64,000 bases of DNA from Bryum argenteum (GCA_037043015.1 CM073324.1:2907413-2971412); one strand, 5' to 3'. Counted from the first letter of the stretch, positions 36,880 through 48,573 are shown. Numbers and translations are program-made. The notes: generated by a model not told the origin, from the letters alone.

Positions 36880-37245
36880 GATCGAGGGAACATCATAGAG
36901 GCTGTAGGAACCGGGAACAAATGATAGGAACTGTAAATGGAGGATGGGAACCAGTAACATATAACAAGAACTAGTAACAAATGATGGGAATCGGGAACGA
37001 ATGATGGAAGTTGGGGGACAAGGAATTGGGAAGTAGGAAGGAATGATGGAAACTATGAATGAATGATGGGAACTAGGAATGAATAATGGGAATCCAGAAG
37101 AAATGATGGAAGCTGGGGGACGGGAATTGGAAACTGGGAAGAAAAGATGGCAACCTTGAACGAAAGTTTGGAGGTAAGGAACCATTAAGCAAAAAATAGA
37201 GAAATGGGGAATCATGATATAGGAGGGGGAACTGGGAACAATGAA
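36880..37245. repeat. Degenerate purine-rich tandem repeat
   Basis: Words such as GAATGATGGGAACTAGGAAT and ATGATGGAAGCTGGGGGAC recur irregularly. The open minus-strand frames over this stretch come from the absence of stop codons in a low-complexity purine strand and are not genes. Confidence 0.65.
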
Positions 37246-37385
37246 ATGAGGGAACGGAGGACATGCTACAAATCTTAAAGAGCATCAAAAATGGAAAAAA
37301 CGGGAACGGAGGACATGCTATAAATCTTAAAGAGCATCAAAAACGGAAAAAACGGGAACGGAGGACATGCTATAAATCTTGAATA
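37245..37385. repeat. 52-bp tandem repeat, 2.6 copies
   Basis: A unit beginning GGGAACGGAGGACATGCT and running through AAAGAGCATCAAAAACGG is repeated with one or two changes per copy, directly after the degenerate purine repeat. Confidence 0.8.
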
Positions 37386-38918
37386 GAATGAACAACTAAG
37401 AAGTAGGGAAGTTGCATATTGATTGCGTATCCCATAATTTCAACATCACCAAAAACCTCCAACTTTATAATGTTTTTTTTTATACCTAGGTTTGAATTTT
37501 TGACATGTTTGATAAATTTTGATTTGACCTATTTTGATGTCCGTGTCTAAAGGACATAGGGAAGGACTTTTATATATATACACCAACTGATGAATCAATA
37601 AGTAATATCCACCCTTGGAAACTGAACTGCTGATTTTTCCATTACCCCAATTACGTGCCTGGTTTCTATGCGCCAAAGACTTCGTCATATCAAGTCACTA
37701 CATTGATTGGGTTTAAAAAAACAAAAAATCACCCACCCATTCAACTGACAACGAAAGAAATCCAGACAAATCTTGGGACCACCACGGTGACCAGAGGGAC
37801 AACGACATCGCATCTTCCTAAAGCCGCCCATGAGGAGCGTCTCGTACTCCTCTGTTACTGCAGGATCGAAAACAGAAGTCGAGAATCGAAATTGTTCGCA
37901 GGGTCGATAGTACATTGATTGATTCGATGTAAGGAAATAAAAACAAAACTGTTCGCAGGGGATGGCTATGCGGAATCAATTTAGAGTGAAAGAGATCCGC
38001 TTTCCTTGCAGTGCTTTGTATTTTTGTGCGAACCATTTTTGCTGTGATGTAAGAAAAAGAAATCGAGAAAAGAAAAGATTCGGAGACGAGGACATTGGTG
38101 CGGAAGTGTAGAGTAAATCCTGCGCGACCGGCGTGCGGTTGATGTATCTGGCACTTTGCATGAACCTAATGACATCATCACCGTCGTGGTAGGGCCTGTC
38201 TCTGCCACAAGTCGAGAGCGCAAATCAGCAAATGCAATGGCTTCTTTTTGTAAAGAATTCTCTTGAAATTTCTTATTTCTGCTTTCTTAATTAGTCATAT
38301 TGTCATATTGGCTTACGGCGGATGCGAAGTTGCCGATCAGCTTTCCTTTTGATTGTGTGTGAAAAAACGCTGCCGTCGGAGTCTTATTTTCCGAATGTAA
38401 GCGTTGTGATGCGGAAACTGCACGGAGTATCGTTACTGAGGTGCGTCGGAAGTGACCGATCGCCTTCTTCGAGAAAGTGATTTTGAGCAGAATTTTAACC
38501 GATGGCCTTTCGTTTTCTTTCCTTTGCTCAGAATAGTGTAATTTAAGTTCGGATCAAGCGAGACATCGGAGCTCTTTATTTCAGAGATTTGCAGATTACT
38601 TTCTCCTTAGTTCAGCTTGTAGATGATGGGAGGGTGATCGGAAGCCGGTAGGTTGTCTACATGATCGGGAGCTATTATTTTAATGCTGACGACGAGGACT
38701 CTTGTTGTGCTTGTTGTAATGAGCGAGTGAGTGAGCTGCGAGCAGTAGGTGGAGGACAGAGGTGTTCGTGGAAAATTAAAGCCATGTTCTTGAGGCCTCA
38801 GCAGTAAAGGTCCTGGGATCTGGTGTAAGAGAATAAAGAATGCTAGCGCTGTGAGGGAAATTTATCTTCTTATTTAGAATTTTTGCTGCACTTCGTTTCA
38901 GTTCTTACTTCGGCAGCT

Positions 38919-40518
38919 ATGGCCTTGTTACTTCACTCGGGGAATCCCCTCCAATCGAAGTTGCGCAACAGCGACTTTCTTCCTCTCTCTACGATTTTTT
39001 CTTCGCAAGGATCGCGGCGTCGTGCCGATTTCTATTTTCGAAATCCGGAGCTGTCACTTTGTATTCTCTCTCAAGTTTCTTCCGATCGCTTCAAGTATAA
39101 TGTCAACTTTTCCGCGGCACTCCCGAGGTTCGCAACGCAGCAATTTGGCGAGGACTGTTGTTGTCTTCCTTCGTCGAGCATCAAGGCAAGAAGATCATCA
39201 TCAGAATCGAAGTTTGTGTGCAATGCGGCAGCGGCCAGCGCATCGTCCTCATCTGGAGCACATGCAGATTTCAATTCTGTTACTTTCTTGGGCAAGACTT
39301 TTTCTCGGAAGGATGTGCAATTTGTCTGCGCCGCCGTGGCGACCGTTCTCTTAGCAAGCGCCAACAAGATCCTTTACAAAATGGCTCTGGTTCCACTAAA
39401 AAAATATCCGCTATTCTTGGCACAATTCAACACGATGACATATGTCGTTGCTTATTCGTCGATACTACTAATGCGTCACCGAGCAGGAATAGTCACCAAA
39501 GAGATGCTCGCAGTGCCGAAGGCCAAATTTGTTATGATTGGTGCGCTGGAAGCTCTTGGACTCGCTATGAGCATGGCCTCTGCAGCAATTCTCCCCGGGG
39601 CCGTCATCCCTGTCTTTGCTCAGGTATTTCTGAGTTCATTTAAAATCTTTTGTGGATTTTCAGTTGTGCTTTTCCTGAAATTCTACGAACGTATGAAGGC
39701 GATCCTGTTAATGCTTGAAAATCTGTTTTCAATGTTGAGTAAGAGAGCATGAAAACAAGAGTTTCAATTTTGTAAAGCCAAATGTTCTATCTGTGTATCA
39801 GGTGTTCTTGGTTTGGCAGCTTCTTCTATCATCGACAATTTTAAGAAAGCGCTACTCAATTGGGCAATTCGGAGGCTGTTTGTTGGTGATTGCGGGTGTT
39901 GTGGTGGTGGTTGCAAGTGGATCGGGAGGTGCTGTTGCAGGCACGTTACAGAAGTCCGGCTACCTCTTGCCTATGGTGATGATCGGTTCCACGTTTTTCT
40001 TCGCAGCTGCGTCAATACTGAAGGAGCTTGTGTTCCAAGATGGAGCCAAGAAGCTGAAAGGAGGGAATCTAGACCTTTTTGTGGTGAACACGTTTGGATC
40101 CGTATTTCAGACACTTTTTGTGTCACTGATCCTCCCCGTCGTCTTTAACGCACGAGGTGTACCTTTTCATGAGATTCCGCACAGTCTTAAAGAGGGCTAT
40201 GTATGTTTCGTCAACCTTGGATCTAAAGTGAGTGGCTGTGAAGGGGCTCCTCTAGTGCCAATACTGTACGCCATAGTAAACATGGCGTTCAACACCTGTT
40301 CCCTTATCATGTTGAAACACTATTCGGCTATAGTTTCGTCACTCTGTGCAACACTATCGATTCCTCTGTCAATATGGGCCTTCACTCTTCCGTGGCCTTA
40401 CTTGGGAGTTCCTCCATCCTTACCTCCTGGATTTTTCCTAGGTGCAGCCATTCTTGTATCAGGTCTTGCTATTTACAGCGTATCAAGACCTCCAAAGGAT
40501 AAGAGTCGCAGGGAATAA
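38919..40518 (+). CDS. CLT: Chloroquine-resistance-transporter-like (CLT) plastid membrane carrier, 2 exons
   Basis: Exons 38919-39623 and 39802-40518 join in phase 0 to give 473 residues. The first ATG of the frame starts a Ser/Arg-rich N-terminus of about 110 residues that looks like a plastid transit peptide. About ten hydrophobic segments follow, starting near FVCAAVATVLLASANKILYK. The block CEGAPLVPILYAIVNMAFN and the ending FTLPWPYLG are characteristic of plant CLT proteins, relatives of the malaria CRT within the drug/metabolite transporter superfamily. Arabidopsis CLT proteins are reported to move gamma-glutamylcysteine and glutathione across the plastid envelope, so a thiol transport role is a family-based inference. 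Only one intron interrupts the gene, which is few compared with the 3- to 14-exon genes nearby. Confidence 0.93.
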
Positions 40519-41202
40519 CTTCCATTGTTGGCCAGGATTTGGTTGTGGGTTGATGATTAGGATTTTCAGATTGCCTAACGCCTACAGCGACTGGACTTAA
40601 GTCAAGAGATTTTGGTGGCTATGAAGAGGGTGGTCGAATGTGCTGCTCTTCGTTCTTGATGGTTGCATTCCTCAGCAAGAATGCCCTCGGCTGCCGATTA
40701 TTAATATATGGCTGCATTCTCCAACCTGGTAATTTACATATCTTATTCCATGCAGGAAAAGCATGACAATGGAGACAATAGTAGTATATGCGAAAGATTG
40801 ATAGTATATTAGATTGTAGGTGAATGGGGTCTGCTAAGGTGGCAGCACCAGCTCCCAACCGCACTGTAACACCACTTTACCGAGAGGGTATATCGTTTAC
40901 AGTTTGCCTCTTCACAGAACATGTGATATATTAGAGGCTCCTTTTTGAGTACTCTACTGGATTCGAATACAAATTCAGTCTATTGGATTTGTCCACCAAT
41001 GCAATGAGTAAGGGACTCTTTACAAGGGGAGTCAAGGTCAACAAATCCTCAATTCACGTTTTGAGCACGTTTTGAGGGCAATGGACCGCTATTAAACAAT
41101 GAGTAAAGTGTGGGCCAATTCCCCCATGTGGAAAGCCCTTGGGGTTGACTTGTAAAATGAAAAACAAGGCTATCGGGCCAATTCGTATTATTAGCTACAT
41201 TC
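40519..41202. other. CLT 3' flank up to the retrotransposon
   Basis: Contains the transporter's 3'UTR (probably to about 40950). Unremarkable AT-rich DNA then ends in the CATTC copy of the target duplication at 41198-41202. No other feature seen. Confidence 0.6.
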
Positions 41203-41429
41203 TGTTGAAGATGCAATTGAAAGCAAGGAGATTACAAAGTAAGCACCAAGAAGATAGACACAAAAGAGAGAGTCTTAGATTGTGGGAAAGAGTATATGGA
41301 CGTACAAGGAGAGAGAAGATGAATAGTATTTCTCTCTCATAGGTCTAAAGTAGTGGAGGTATCTTACACTAGTGACTCATCTAGCTAGAATACAAAGGAG
41401 AGCGTATGTGAGAATATTAATTCTCAACA
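41203..41429 (-). repeat. 3' LTR of the copia element
   Basis: 227 bp, TGTTGA...TCAACA. Differs from the other LTR at two visible positions (ATGGACGTAC versus ATGGAGGTAC, and AGTATTTC versus AGTACTTC). Confidence 0.93.
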
Positions 41430-41515
41430 CTCCTCTTCGCTCGACGAGGTATTATAATATAAGCTAAAGCAGTGAACTGATACAAATACGGCTAAATGCC
41501 GATGATAGTCGCCAA

Positions 41516-41587
41516 GTCGTGGACTTGGTCGACTGGATAAAACGTCGGTGGTTAACCGACCGGTCCGAGGTTCGATTCGCGATGGCC
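41516..41587 (+). other. tRNA-Asn-like sequence inside the copia 3' region
   Basis: A box A-like stretch TGGTCGACTGGATAA is followed by an anticodon arm with a perfect 5-bp stem (GTCGG/CCGAC). The 7-nt loop TGGTTAA has GTT at the anticodon position. A box B GGTTCGATTCG comes next. The arm and the following GGTCCGAGGTTCGA resemble plant tRNA-Asn(GTT). The acceptor stem does not pair and base 33 is not T, so this is probably a tRNA-derived relic or SINE head and not a functional tRNA. Confidence 0.5.
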
Positions 41588-41931
41588 TTGTCGATCGGTT
41601 TTAAACTCATGGCCAGCGTCGCTAGTGAGGCGGGAATAACAGGTCGGCCCAATCACCTACCTAAACCGTGACAAGATGCAAAGCACCCCAAGATGGCTAA
41701 CAGACTCCATGCATGGAATCAGAAATCGTGGTTCTCACCACGACCCACCTTTTATTTGCTGCCTCATTAAAACCTTATTTGCGAAAAACCTTGATGATGA
41801 TCGAGGAAAAACACAAATGAAGGGAAAAAAAAGAAACTAACTTCATCAACTTTTCTCATGGTAAAACCCATTGGGAAAAATCCAGGAGAAGAGTGTCAAA
41901 AGTTATAGGGTAACTTCTTGTTCTATTACAT

Positions 41932-43413
41932 TTAATCGACGACGCCAATACCGTGAACAAGTCGACGATGAGCAGATACCGGAAGTGCCTTCGTGAACAA
42001 ATCTGCAAGATTGTTTTTTCGATATAATCTTCTTGATTTCAAGACTCGGTTGTTATCAAATCGTGAGTGTGTGTTGAAATACTTCGGATCAATATGTTTA
42101 GTTCGATCGCCTTGATAAAACCAAACAGTATTTGTGAAACACAAGCACTATTATCCTCATACAAAATCAGAAAGTAGCGGCGTTGTCATATGGTAATCCG
42201 AATTTGTTAAAATAAACTTATCAACGGATCTTAGCCATACGCATTCTCCTGGAAGCCTCGTGTAAAGAATAACTTCGAATGATTCGATGATGTCGCGATT
42301 ATTGTTTGTTTTCTGATTTCCAAGAGATAGCAAAGACCGTCTCAAGTTAAAACATAAAGCATCCGGTTTGAGATTTGGAGGTTCTTTGGATCGGATCTAT
42401 AACCAAAGATCAAAGATATCCAACTAATGTTGAATTAGGCGATCGTGTATAATGTAGACCCCAAATCTTCGATTCCTTCGGATATCGGAATAAATGCTTT
42501 ACGCCATTCCAATGTCGTAAAGTAGACGCAAGCACTATGTCGTCCCTGGTGACACTCATTCGCAAAAGAAATATCCGGGCCTTGTTGATGTAGCCAAATA
42601 TAATAAAGCTCCAACCACTGCGAGGTATGGATATTGTTCGCCCAATATATCCTCCTCCTCCTCGCAAGGACGATAAAGGTCATCACCTTTGGTATTACGG
42701 CCAACCATCGGCGTAGATAAGCGATGGGCATCAATCATGTTGAAACGTTTTAAGATTCGATTGATATATGTCGATTGATTGAAAAAAAACGCTACCATCT
42801 TTCAAAAATGAAATCTTGTAAACCAATACAAGAAAGTGGTTTGACCAAAGTAATTTCATTTCAAATTAAGAGTTAAAAAGGAAGAGAATTGCATTAAATG
42901 CAGATGGTGTTCCAACAAGATTTAGATCATCAACATATATCGCTATGATAACAAACTCTTGTTTATCTCGTTTGATAAAGAAAAATGGGAAAGAATCGGT
43001 CATTCTTAAAATGATGATGATGAGAAAATCTCTTAACGCGTTGGTGCAGGATACGGCCCGATTGTTTAAGGCCATATAAAGACGTTCATTTAATTTAACT
43101 CACGGTGTTTCAAAGAATAGGTCTTTGAAGAACCCGTCGCGATCAAGTCCGGGAGGAACTTTCGTATAAAGGTTAGTCCGAGTGATCCGTAGAGATAAGC
43201 GATGACAACATCCATGAGACGCATTTCGAAAGTGAAATGCGGTACCATACCGATTAAATATCGGAAAGTAATAGAATCCATAATGTGAATATGTTGAATC
43301 ATAATGAATTCCAAACTTCTCGAGAAAAACCTCGAAAGAACCAAACGGACTTTATAACGAGTGATCGTCGCCTTTGTCATCACGTTTGCACACAAATACA
43401 AGTTTGTAGCCAA
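41932..43413 (-). pseudogene. Copia reverse transcriptase / RNase H, frameshifted
   Basis: Pieces in successive frames give the expected order: YKVRLV and an ITFRYLIG block at 43413-43090, the catalytic IYVDDLNLVGT at about 42950, and YINRILKRFNM, STPM and LLYLATSTRPG at 42798-42556. The C-terminal KHIDPKYFNT and NNLADLFTKALP lie at 42144-41932. At least three frame changes and several stops separate these blocks, so no complete enzyme can be made from this copy. Confidence 0.85.
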
Positions 43414-44459
43414 GAGGTTTGTTTGTGAGATTATTCACAATAGGACCAAAAACAGACGTTTTCTCAAAGATGTATCTCCTCCTCAATAGCAGCCTTTCCA
43501 TTTTTTGGTCAATCAGAGCGACGATCGTCATTCGTCAATAGATGTTGGTTCGGGATCATCTTTCTCACAAGAGATCTTTCTCAAAGAATCATACACAAGA
43601 AATGATCATCGACCGAAATCGGCCTATTCAATATCTCATCAGTGTTCAATACAATTGATAATTACTGTATTAGATGAAGATATTTCTCCAATTTGTGAAG
43701 TTTGAAGAAAAGCAGTTCGATTTTACGTAAGAGATGCTACGGGTGGAGTAGAAGGAAGTTGATCGGAGCTTATCCTTCTTTTACGTGGTTTCTTATCGGG
43801 ACCACGAAAGACGTTCATTGGTTTGGCGTGTATAGTTCTTTGGAGAATCCACTATAGAAACTCGAGAAGGAAGGTTAAGGCTTCATTGAGTGGATTCTTA
43901 GTAATCCTCGATGCGTTGTTGAAACCGTCGGTGTTTGATTAGCAATCTTTTGCAAAGTATAGAATTTTAAGAACTTCACTTTCACCAAAGAAGATCTTGG
44001 ATCGAGGATTTGATATAAATGTTTGAGGCTTTGAAAACAAGAGGTTTAGACTCTTGAGAAGATGTTGCGTAAGTTAAAGACGGAAATTTATCCTCTTCAA
44101 ACCGGTGATTAAAAACGGGCCGTAGCAACGCACTCTTAGTAGTTGGGTGATGTAGCGAATAATCTTGGAGAATCGAATCCAACATAAATCCCTTCTTGTC
44201 GATGGCGTTAGTCTTGACGATAGGGTTGAGAGACAGAACCCAAACACGGCATCCAAATGTGCGCGGTGAAAAAAACATCCTAACTCGTCCCAGGAAAGAA
44301 GTTAACTGTGAAGAAGCAATTTCCATAGATGAAGGTCGAAGACGGATTAGTGTCGCGGCGTGTAAGAAACAAAGATGTGTCATCATTGTTAAAGGTAAAT
44401 GGCGCGTGAAGAAGTAGTGGTCGTATAATCCATCGAATCCTTTTAATAAAAGATTTCAT

Positions 44460-45000
44460 TTAGATCGTTTTTAGCGTGTTAAATACGGGGATTTGAATAA
44501 GTGGTCGATAATCGTTCTGCATACCGCAATAATCCTCAAATGCCTTGAACGAAAGCTCTTGAGCATTATCCATAATACGTAGCGTTGAATTGGATAATCG
44601 GAAAATGAGCCTTGAAACGTATAAGATCGAAAGTAAATTGGCGAACGCCAAATTTCTTGATGATAATAAAAAACATGGGATTTGCCGACCGATCATCAAC
44701 AAGAACCAAAAAGTATCGAAATGGTCCACTCATAGGAGAAATTGGACCGCAAATATCTCCATGTAGTCCGGAAGCGTTGGTGGCAATTCATTAGGTAGTT
44801 TGTATAGCGAAGGCTTCGCAATTAATTTGCCTTGTCATGCAAGCCTCACACAAAGCCATCGATTTAACACTTCTTTGGTTGTAGGTTATGCCCTACAACG
44901 CATGGAAGAAATTTTGCGTAAAAGTGTAGAGCCGGGATGACCCAATCTTCCGCGCTAAAGTGCAACTTTATTATCTTTAGAAGACAAAGCAAAACTACAT
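44460..45000 (-). pseudogene. Copia integrase region, partial and broken
   Basis: The frame 44729-44460 contains NAQELSFKAFEDYC, matching the integrase core block before its catalytic glutamate. A LGHPGS-type motif, from the GAG-pre-integrase segment, is readable on the minus strand near 44940. The reading frame changes between these blocks. Confidence 0.7.
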
Positions 45001-45162
45001 ATAATAGGTGGTCGGATTGGAATCAGTGCAATGCGATTCTTGCAAAGAAAGGTTGTTTCTACCACTTTGTTATTCTCGCACAAAAACCAAAGCCTCTCGC
45101 TTATCCAGAATACTAGTCGAGAGGTCTGCGAAAACCGTTAGTGCGAACATCTCGATAGGCGA

Positions 45163-45573
45163 TCAGGCCCGGCGGTGCAGAGTGAGAAAGACATAAAGAC
45201 GCATGCATGTAATGGTGGTGCCCTCAGGCAAAATCACCATTGCTGGTCCCTCCTGGAAACGAAATACATTCAATCCAGCCATAGTCATTAAATTTCTGGT
45301 TTGCCAGGTTGACAGATTATCTATGTCAAAAAATGCCTTATCCCGCAAGATTGTATGAGTAGTTGCAGAATCAAGGAGAGCATCGTGTGACTCACATGGA
45401 GAGATGTCCTCTGCAACGTACGTTTCCATTTCGTCGGTTTGAAATGGATCCATGGAAGCATCCATGGTGTGGGCCTCTCGTTTCTGAGATTTATATCGCT
45501 TGTTCTCTTGGAACATCTTTACGAAATACTTTGGTGTTCTGCAAACATTAGCGGATGACCCACTCTGCCACAT
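45163..45573 (-). pseudogene. Copia aspartic protease region
   Basis: A single open stretch includes LLDSATTHTILRDKAFF, the D-S-A active-site segment typical of copia proteases with its H-x-x-x-D follow-on. It is isolated from the gag and integrase frames by shifts. Confidence 0.75.
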
Positions 45574-45609
45574 TTTGGCAAGAACGTCTCTCGATGGACG
45601 CTACCACTA

Positions 45610-46450
45610 CTAGTGGTAACGGAAGAAGTATTCTTCCGTTGAGTCTATGGTTTTCCAGTTGTTAGACGACCATCTTTGTTTATTACGGTATTTCTTAAAC
45701 TTTTGGTTCTTAGGTTTAACACTAGGAATCCGGGACGGCGTGAGGCTCGGTGCGGAGAGGTACCAATGGGGCGAGCCACGCATTTCGCAAAAAAGAAGCT
45801 CATTCGCTTCTCGTGAAGTAGAAGAGACATGAGATCGAGAATGGTTAGTAAATCTCATATTATTTCATCTTTGTTGGGCAAGATCTGGCGTGAGCAGTGG
45901 AAAAGTTGAGAGAGTTTTCTCAATCAATTCCTCTTGATTATGTTTTGACCAGAGCCTTAGTTGTGAAATTATCCTATAAAACTCGTTGTTAAAAGCAACA
46001 AGTGTTGGAAAATCCAACACTCGGAGATGGAGTCCGATCGAGAGAGCTCGAGGATGAAAAATAGTTTTACGGTGATCAAAACGAGACTTGAGCTTTTGCC
46101 AAAGTTCATTAGGATCTTCAATCTCCGGATATTGATCTTTGGAGAGATGGGACTAAATGGTGACGGAGGAGAAGTAAAGTTTTCCAAGAAATGGAAAGGC
46201 CGAGAGTAGGACTTACAACCATTCCCGGGTCGAAAGCAATAGAACCCGATAACTGGTCCGCGAAGATGTGAGCTTTAGCAGTCCTCGCCCTTAATAGATA
46301 GTTGTTGCCATCGGCTGATAACTGTGGGAATTGTAGAGGTTGAAGTCTCATCGGAGGGGCAAGGTTAATAAATGACCACCGGCATGGCTGAAGATGTAGC
46401 CACGGAAGAAGTAGAAGAAGACATAATATTATTGAAAATATATAGTGAGA
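45610..46450 (-). pseudogene. Copia gag region, frameshifted
   Basis: A likely start MSSSTSSVATSS on the minus strand near 46424 runs into a stop after VVIY. The continuation, LAPPMRLQPLQFPQLSADG then YLLRARTAKAHIFAD, lies in another frame (46118-46471). This matches the usual copia gag opening, where the element's first domain begins with a short Ser-rich leader. Confidence 0.65.
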
Positions 46451-46589
46451 GATTGAAGAAAATATAATCAAGTTAGTTCGAGTTTTATGTATAGTGAGGA
46501 AAGAGAAATATTAGATAGTTAGTGAGAAGGTAAATGTACAAAGTACAAATTAGAAACTTAAAGAAATGTACGGTAAAAGTTAATAAGAA

Positions 46590-46850
46590 AGTAAAGAAGT
46601 TTAGAAAGTAAAATATGTATCGCTAAAAGAAAACAGTAAAAACGGTAAAAGTAAAAAAATACAATAAAGTAAAAATTTAAAAAAAGTAAAAAGTAAAAAA
46701 AGTAAAAGTAAAAAAAAGTAAAAGTAAAAAACAGTAAAAGTAAAAAACAGTAAAAGTAAAAAGTAAAAAGTAAAAAGTAAAAGTAACACAGTAAACAGTA
46801 AAAAGTAAAAAGTAAAACAGTAAATAGTAAAGGTAAAAAACGGCAAGTGG
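46590..46850. repeat. AGTAAAA-type low-complexity tract in the copia leader
   Basis: Dozens of GTAAAA/GTAAAAA units lie between the 5' LTR and gag. The minus-strand 'protein' here is a Phe/Leu artefact of the repeat. Confidence 0.85.
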
Positions 46851-47377
46851 GAAGTAAAGGAATAAAGGAAAAAGGAGAAAATATTATTATATTATGGAAA
46901 TGAGAGAGATGGAGAAGAGTCCAGGGAGTTTTGGAGTAGTGATATTAGGTGTGATAATATAGAATGAGTGTTTGGAGAAGAAGCTTAGAGAGGAAATTGA
47001 GGTTTGTAGAGGAAGATTTGTAAAGAGAAAGCTTCTAAATGACAACTAAAACAAGTAAGATCAATAAAATGAAACCAAATATGAACAAAACGAGAAGAAG
47101 TGGCCAAAAACGAAGTTTGAAAAACAACAAATCTAAGTTGTGAATTTTGTCAATAGAAGTTAAGAAAGAGATGTAAGGAAGTTTAGAGTGTGAGAAGGGA
47201 AGTTTTAAGTCAAAAGGGAAGATTAGAAGAGAAAGAACTTGTTCTAAGATTTTGTTCTAAAAACAAAACTCCTTCTAAAAACTACAATAAAATCAATGAG
47301 AAGTAGAGATAGCTAAGATAGAGTATCAAGAAATTAGTACTAAGAACTAAGAACTATGAAAGAGCGTGCTGATAACG

Positions 47378-47604
47378 TGTTGAAGATGCAATTGAAAGCA
47401 AGGAGATTACAAAGTAAGCACCAAGAAGATAGACACAAAAGAGAGAGTCTTAGATTGTGGGAAAGAGTATATGGAGGTACAAGGAGAGAGAAGATGAATA
47501 GTACTTCTCTCTCATAGGTCTAAAGTAGTGGAGGTATCTTACACTAGTGACTCATCTAGCTAGAATACAAAGGAGAGCGTATGTGAGAATATTAATTCTC
47601 AACA
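47378..47604 (-). repeat. 5' LTR of the copia element
   Basis: 227 bp with the same ends as the partner LTR, followed by the target duplication CATTC at 47605-47609. Confidence 0.93.
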
Positions 47605-48109
47605 CATTCCATGCTTTTAATTTGTTCACAATAAAATATTTTAGTGAAATAAAAATTCCGTGATGAAATCAAGAGAAGACCTCTAGACCTTGAATTGGCC
47701 TTCCATTCTTGAATCTCCCAACTTTTGGAGCGCCGGCTAGGTGACATAACTTGTCTTCCACCCACTAGAATATCATTTTAGAAAATTGGCCTTGACTCCT
47801 CATGTAAAACTCTTAGGCCAATTTCAAGAATTGGTCAAATCACAAGAGAAGATTTTACCATGAACTGGCCTCATAAATAACCGCTCATGTAAAGCAACCC
47901 TAATACTACAATTGTTTACCAATTTAGCTACTCAAGACTTGTTGATTTGTGTTATATGAAGATTAGTGTTGTTTATTGAAACTTAGCCATTTCGCAACTT
48001 TTGAGTTTAGTATTCACTTTGGGCCGCCACTGCAATCAATGCTCCTTGTCTTCAAGCCACCAATTGCACTAGAAGAAAAACTCCAACCTATTTAGAGGCT
48101 GATGATGTG

Positions 48110-48475
48110 AAGAGAGTGTTTGTTCACCTATCCTTCGATGTATGTGAATAGAGAGTTTGTTCACCCATCCTTCCATGTATGTGAATAGAGTGTTCACCTA
48201 TACTTTGATCAATGTGAATAGAGAGTTTGTTCACCAATCCTTCGATGTATGTGAATAGAGTGTTCACCTATCCTTTGATGTATGTGAATAGAGTGTGTGT
48301 TCGTGAATAGAGTGTTCACCTATCCTTTGATGTATGTGAATAGAGTGTGTGTTCGTGAATAGAGTGTTCACCTATCCTTTGATGTATGTGAATAGAGTGT
48401 GTGTTCGTGAATAGAGTGTTCACCTATCCTTTGATGTATGTGAATAGAGTGTGTGTTCGACCTATCCTTCAATGT
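48110..48475. repeat. 52-bp tandem repeat with flanking partial copies
   Basis: The unit GTGAATAGAGTGTGTGTTCG followed by TGAATAGAGTGTTCACCTAT and CCTTTGATGTAT is repeated almost without change from about 48270 to 48460. Upstream, from 48110, shorter diverged units (GTTCACCTATCCTTYGATGT plus ATGTGAATAGAG) lead into it. Confidence 0.85.
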
Positions 48476-48573
48476 ATGCCAGTAGGTCAATAGACCAATG
48501 GCAAGACTACTAACTCCTTCAAGGGTAAACACTATGCTAGTTATTACCAAGCTACTATTGTCTTACAAATATC

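Larger units (their letters stand above)
32142..38918. other. 6.8-kb intergenic region between divergent genes, rich in inverted-repeat elements
   Basis: The SDR gene (minus) and the CLT-like gene (plus) diverge from here, so each end holds a promoter. The middle (33.0-37.4 kb) contains CACTA-like termini, two TTAA-flanked elements (34140-34501 and 34969-35940) and purine-rich tandem repeats (36.9-37.4 kb). The interval 37.6-38.9 kb is GC-richer and probably includes the 5'UTR of the transporter. No coding exon recognised. Confidence 0.55.
41203..47604 (-). mobile_element. Full-length Ty1/copia LTR retrotransposon, 6.4 kb
   Basis: Two 227-bp LTRs (41203-41429 and 47378-47604) start TGTTGA and end TCAACA. 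They are flanked by the 5-bp target duplication CATTC (41198-41202 and 47605-47609). The element reads right to left. Next to its 5' LTR is a primer-binding-like sequence TTATCAGCACG, resembling initiator-tRNA-Met sites. Next to the 3' LTR is a purine tract GAAGAGGAG. Domain order on the minus strand is gag, protease, integrase, reverse transcriptase, RNase H, which is the copia order. The LTRs differ at about 2 of 227 positions, so the insertion is young, yet the frames are broken in many places. Confidence 0.93.

Noticed and set aside
36871-37215. 114-codon minus-strand frame
   Set aside because: Low-complexity translation of a degenerate purine repeat.
39158-39643. 161-codon plus-strand frame within the transporter
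   Set aside because: Alternative frame of CLT exon 1, which has the transit peptide and membrane segments in its own frame.
41516-41587. Functional tRNA-Asn gene
   Set aside because: Acceptor ends do not pair, base 33 is not T and it sits inside a retrotransposon; kept only as a tRNA-like relic.
46601-46846. Phe/Leu-rich 81-codon frame
   Set aside because: Translation of an AGTAAAA repeat tract in the copia leader.
48270-48475. Possible CRISPR-like repeat array
   Set aside because: Head-to-tail tandem repeat without unique spacers, in a plant nuclear region.
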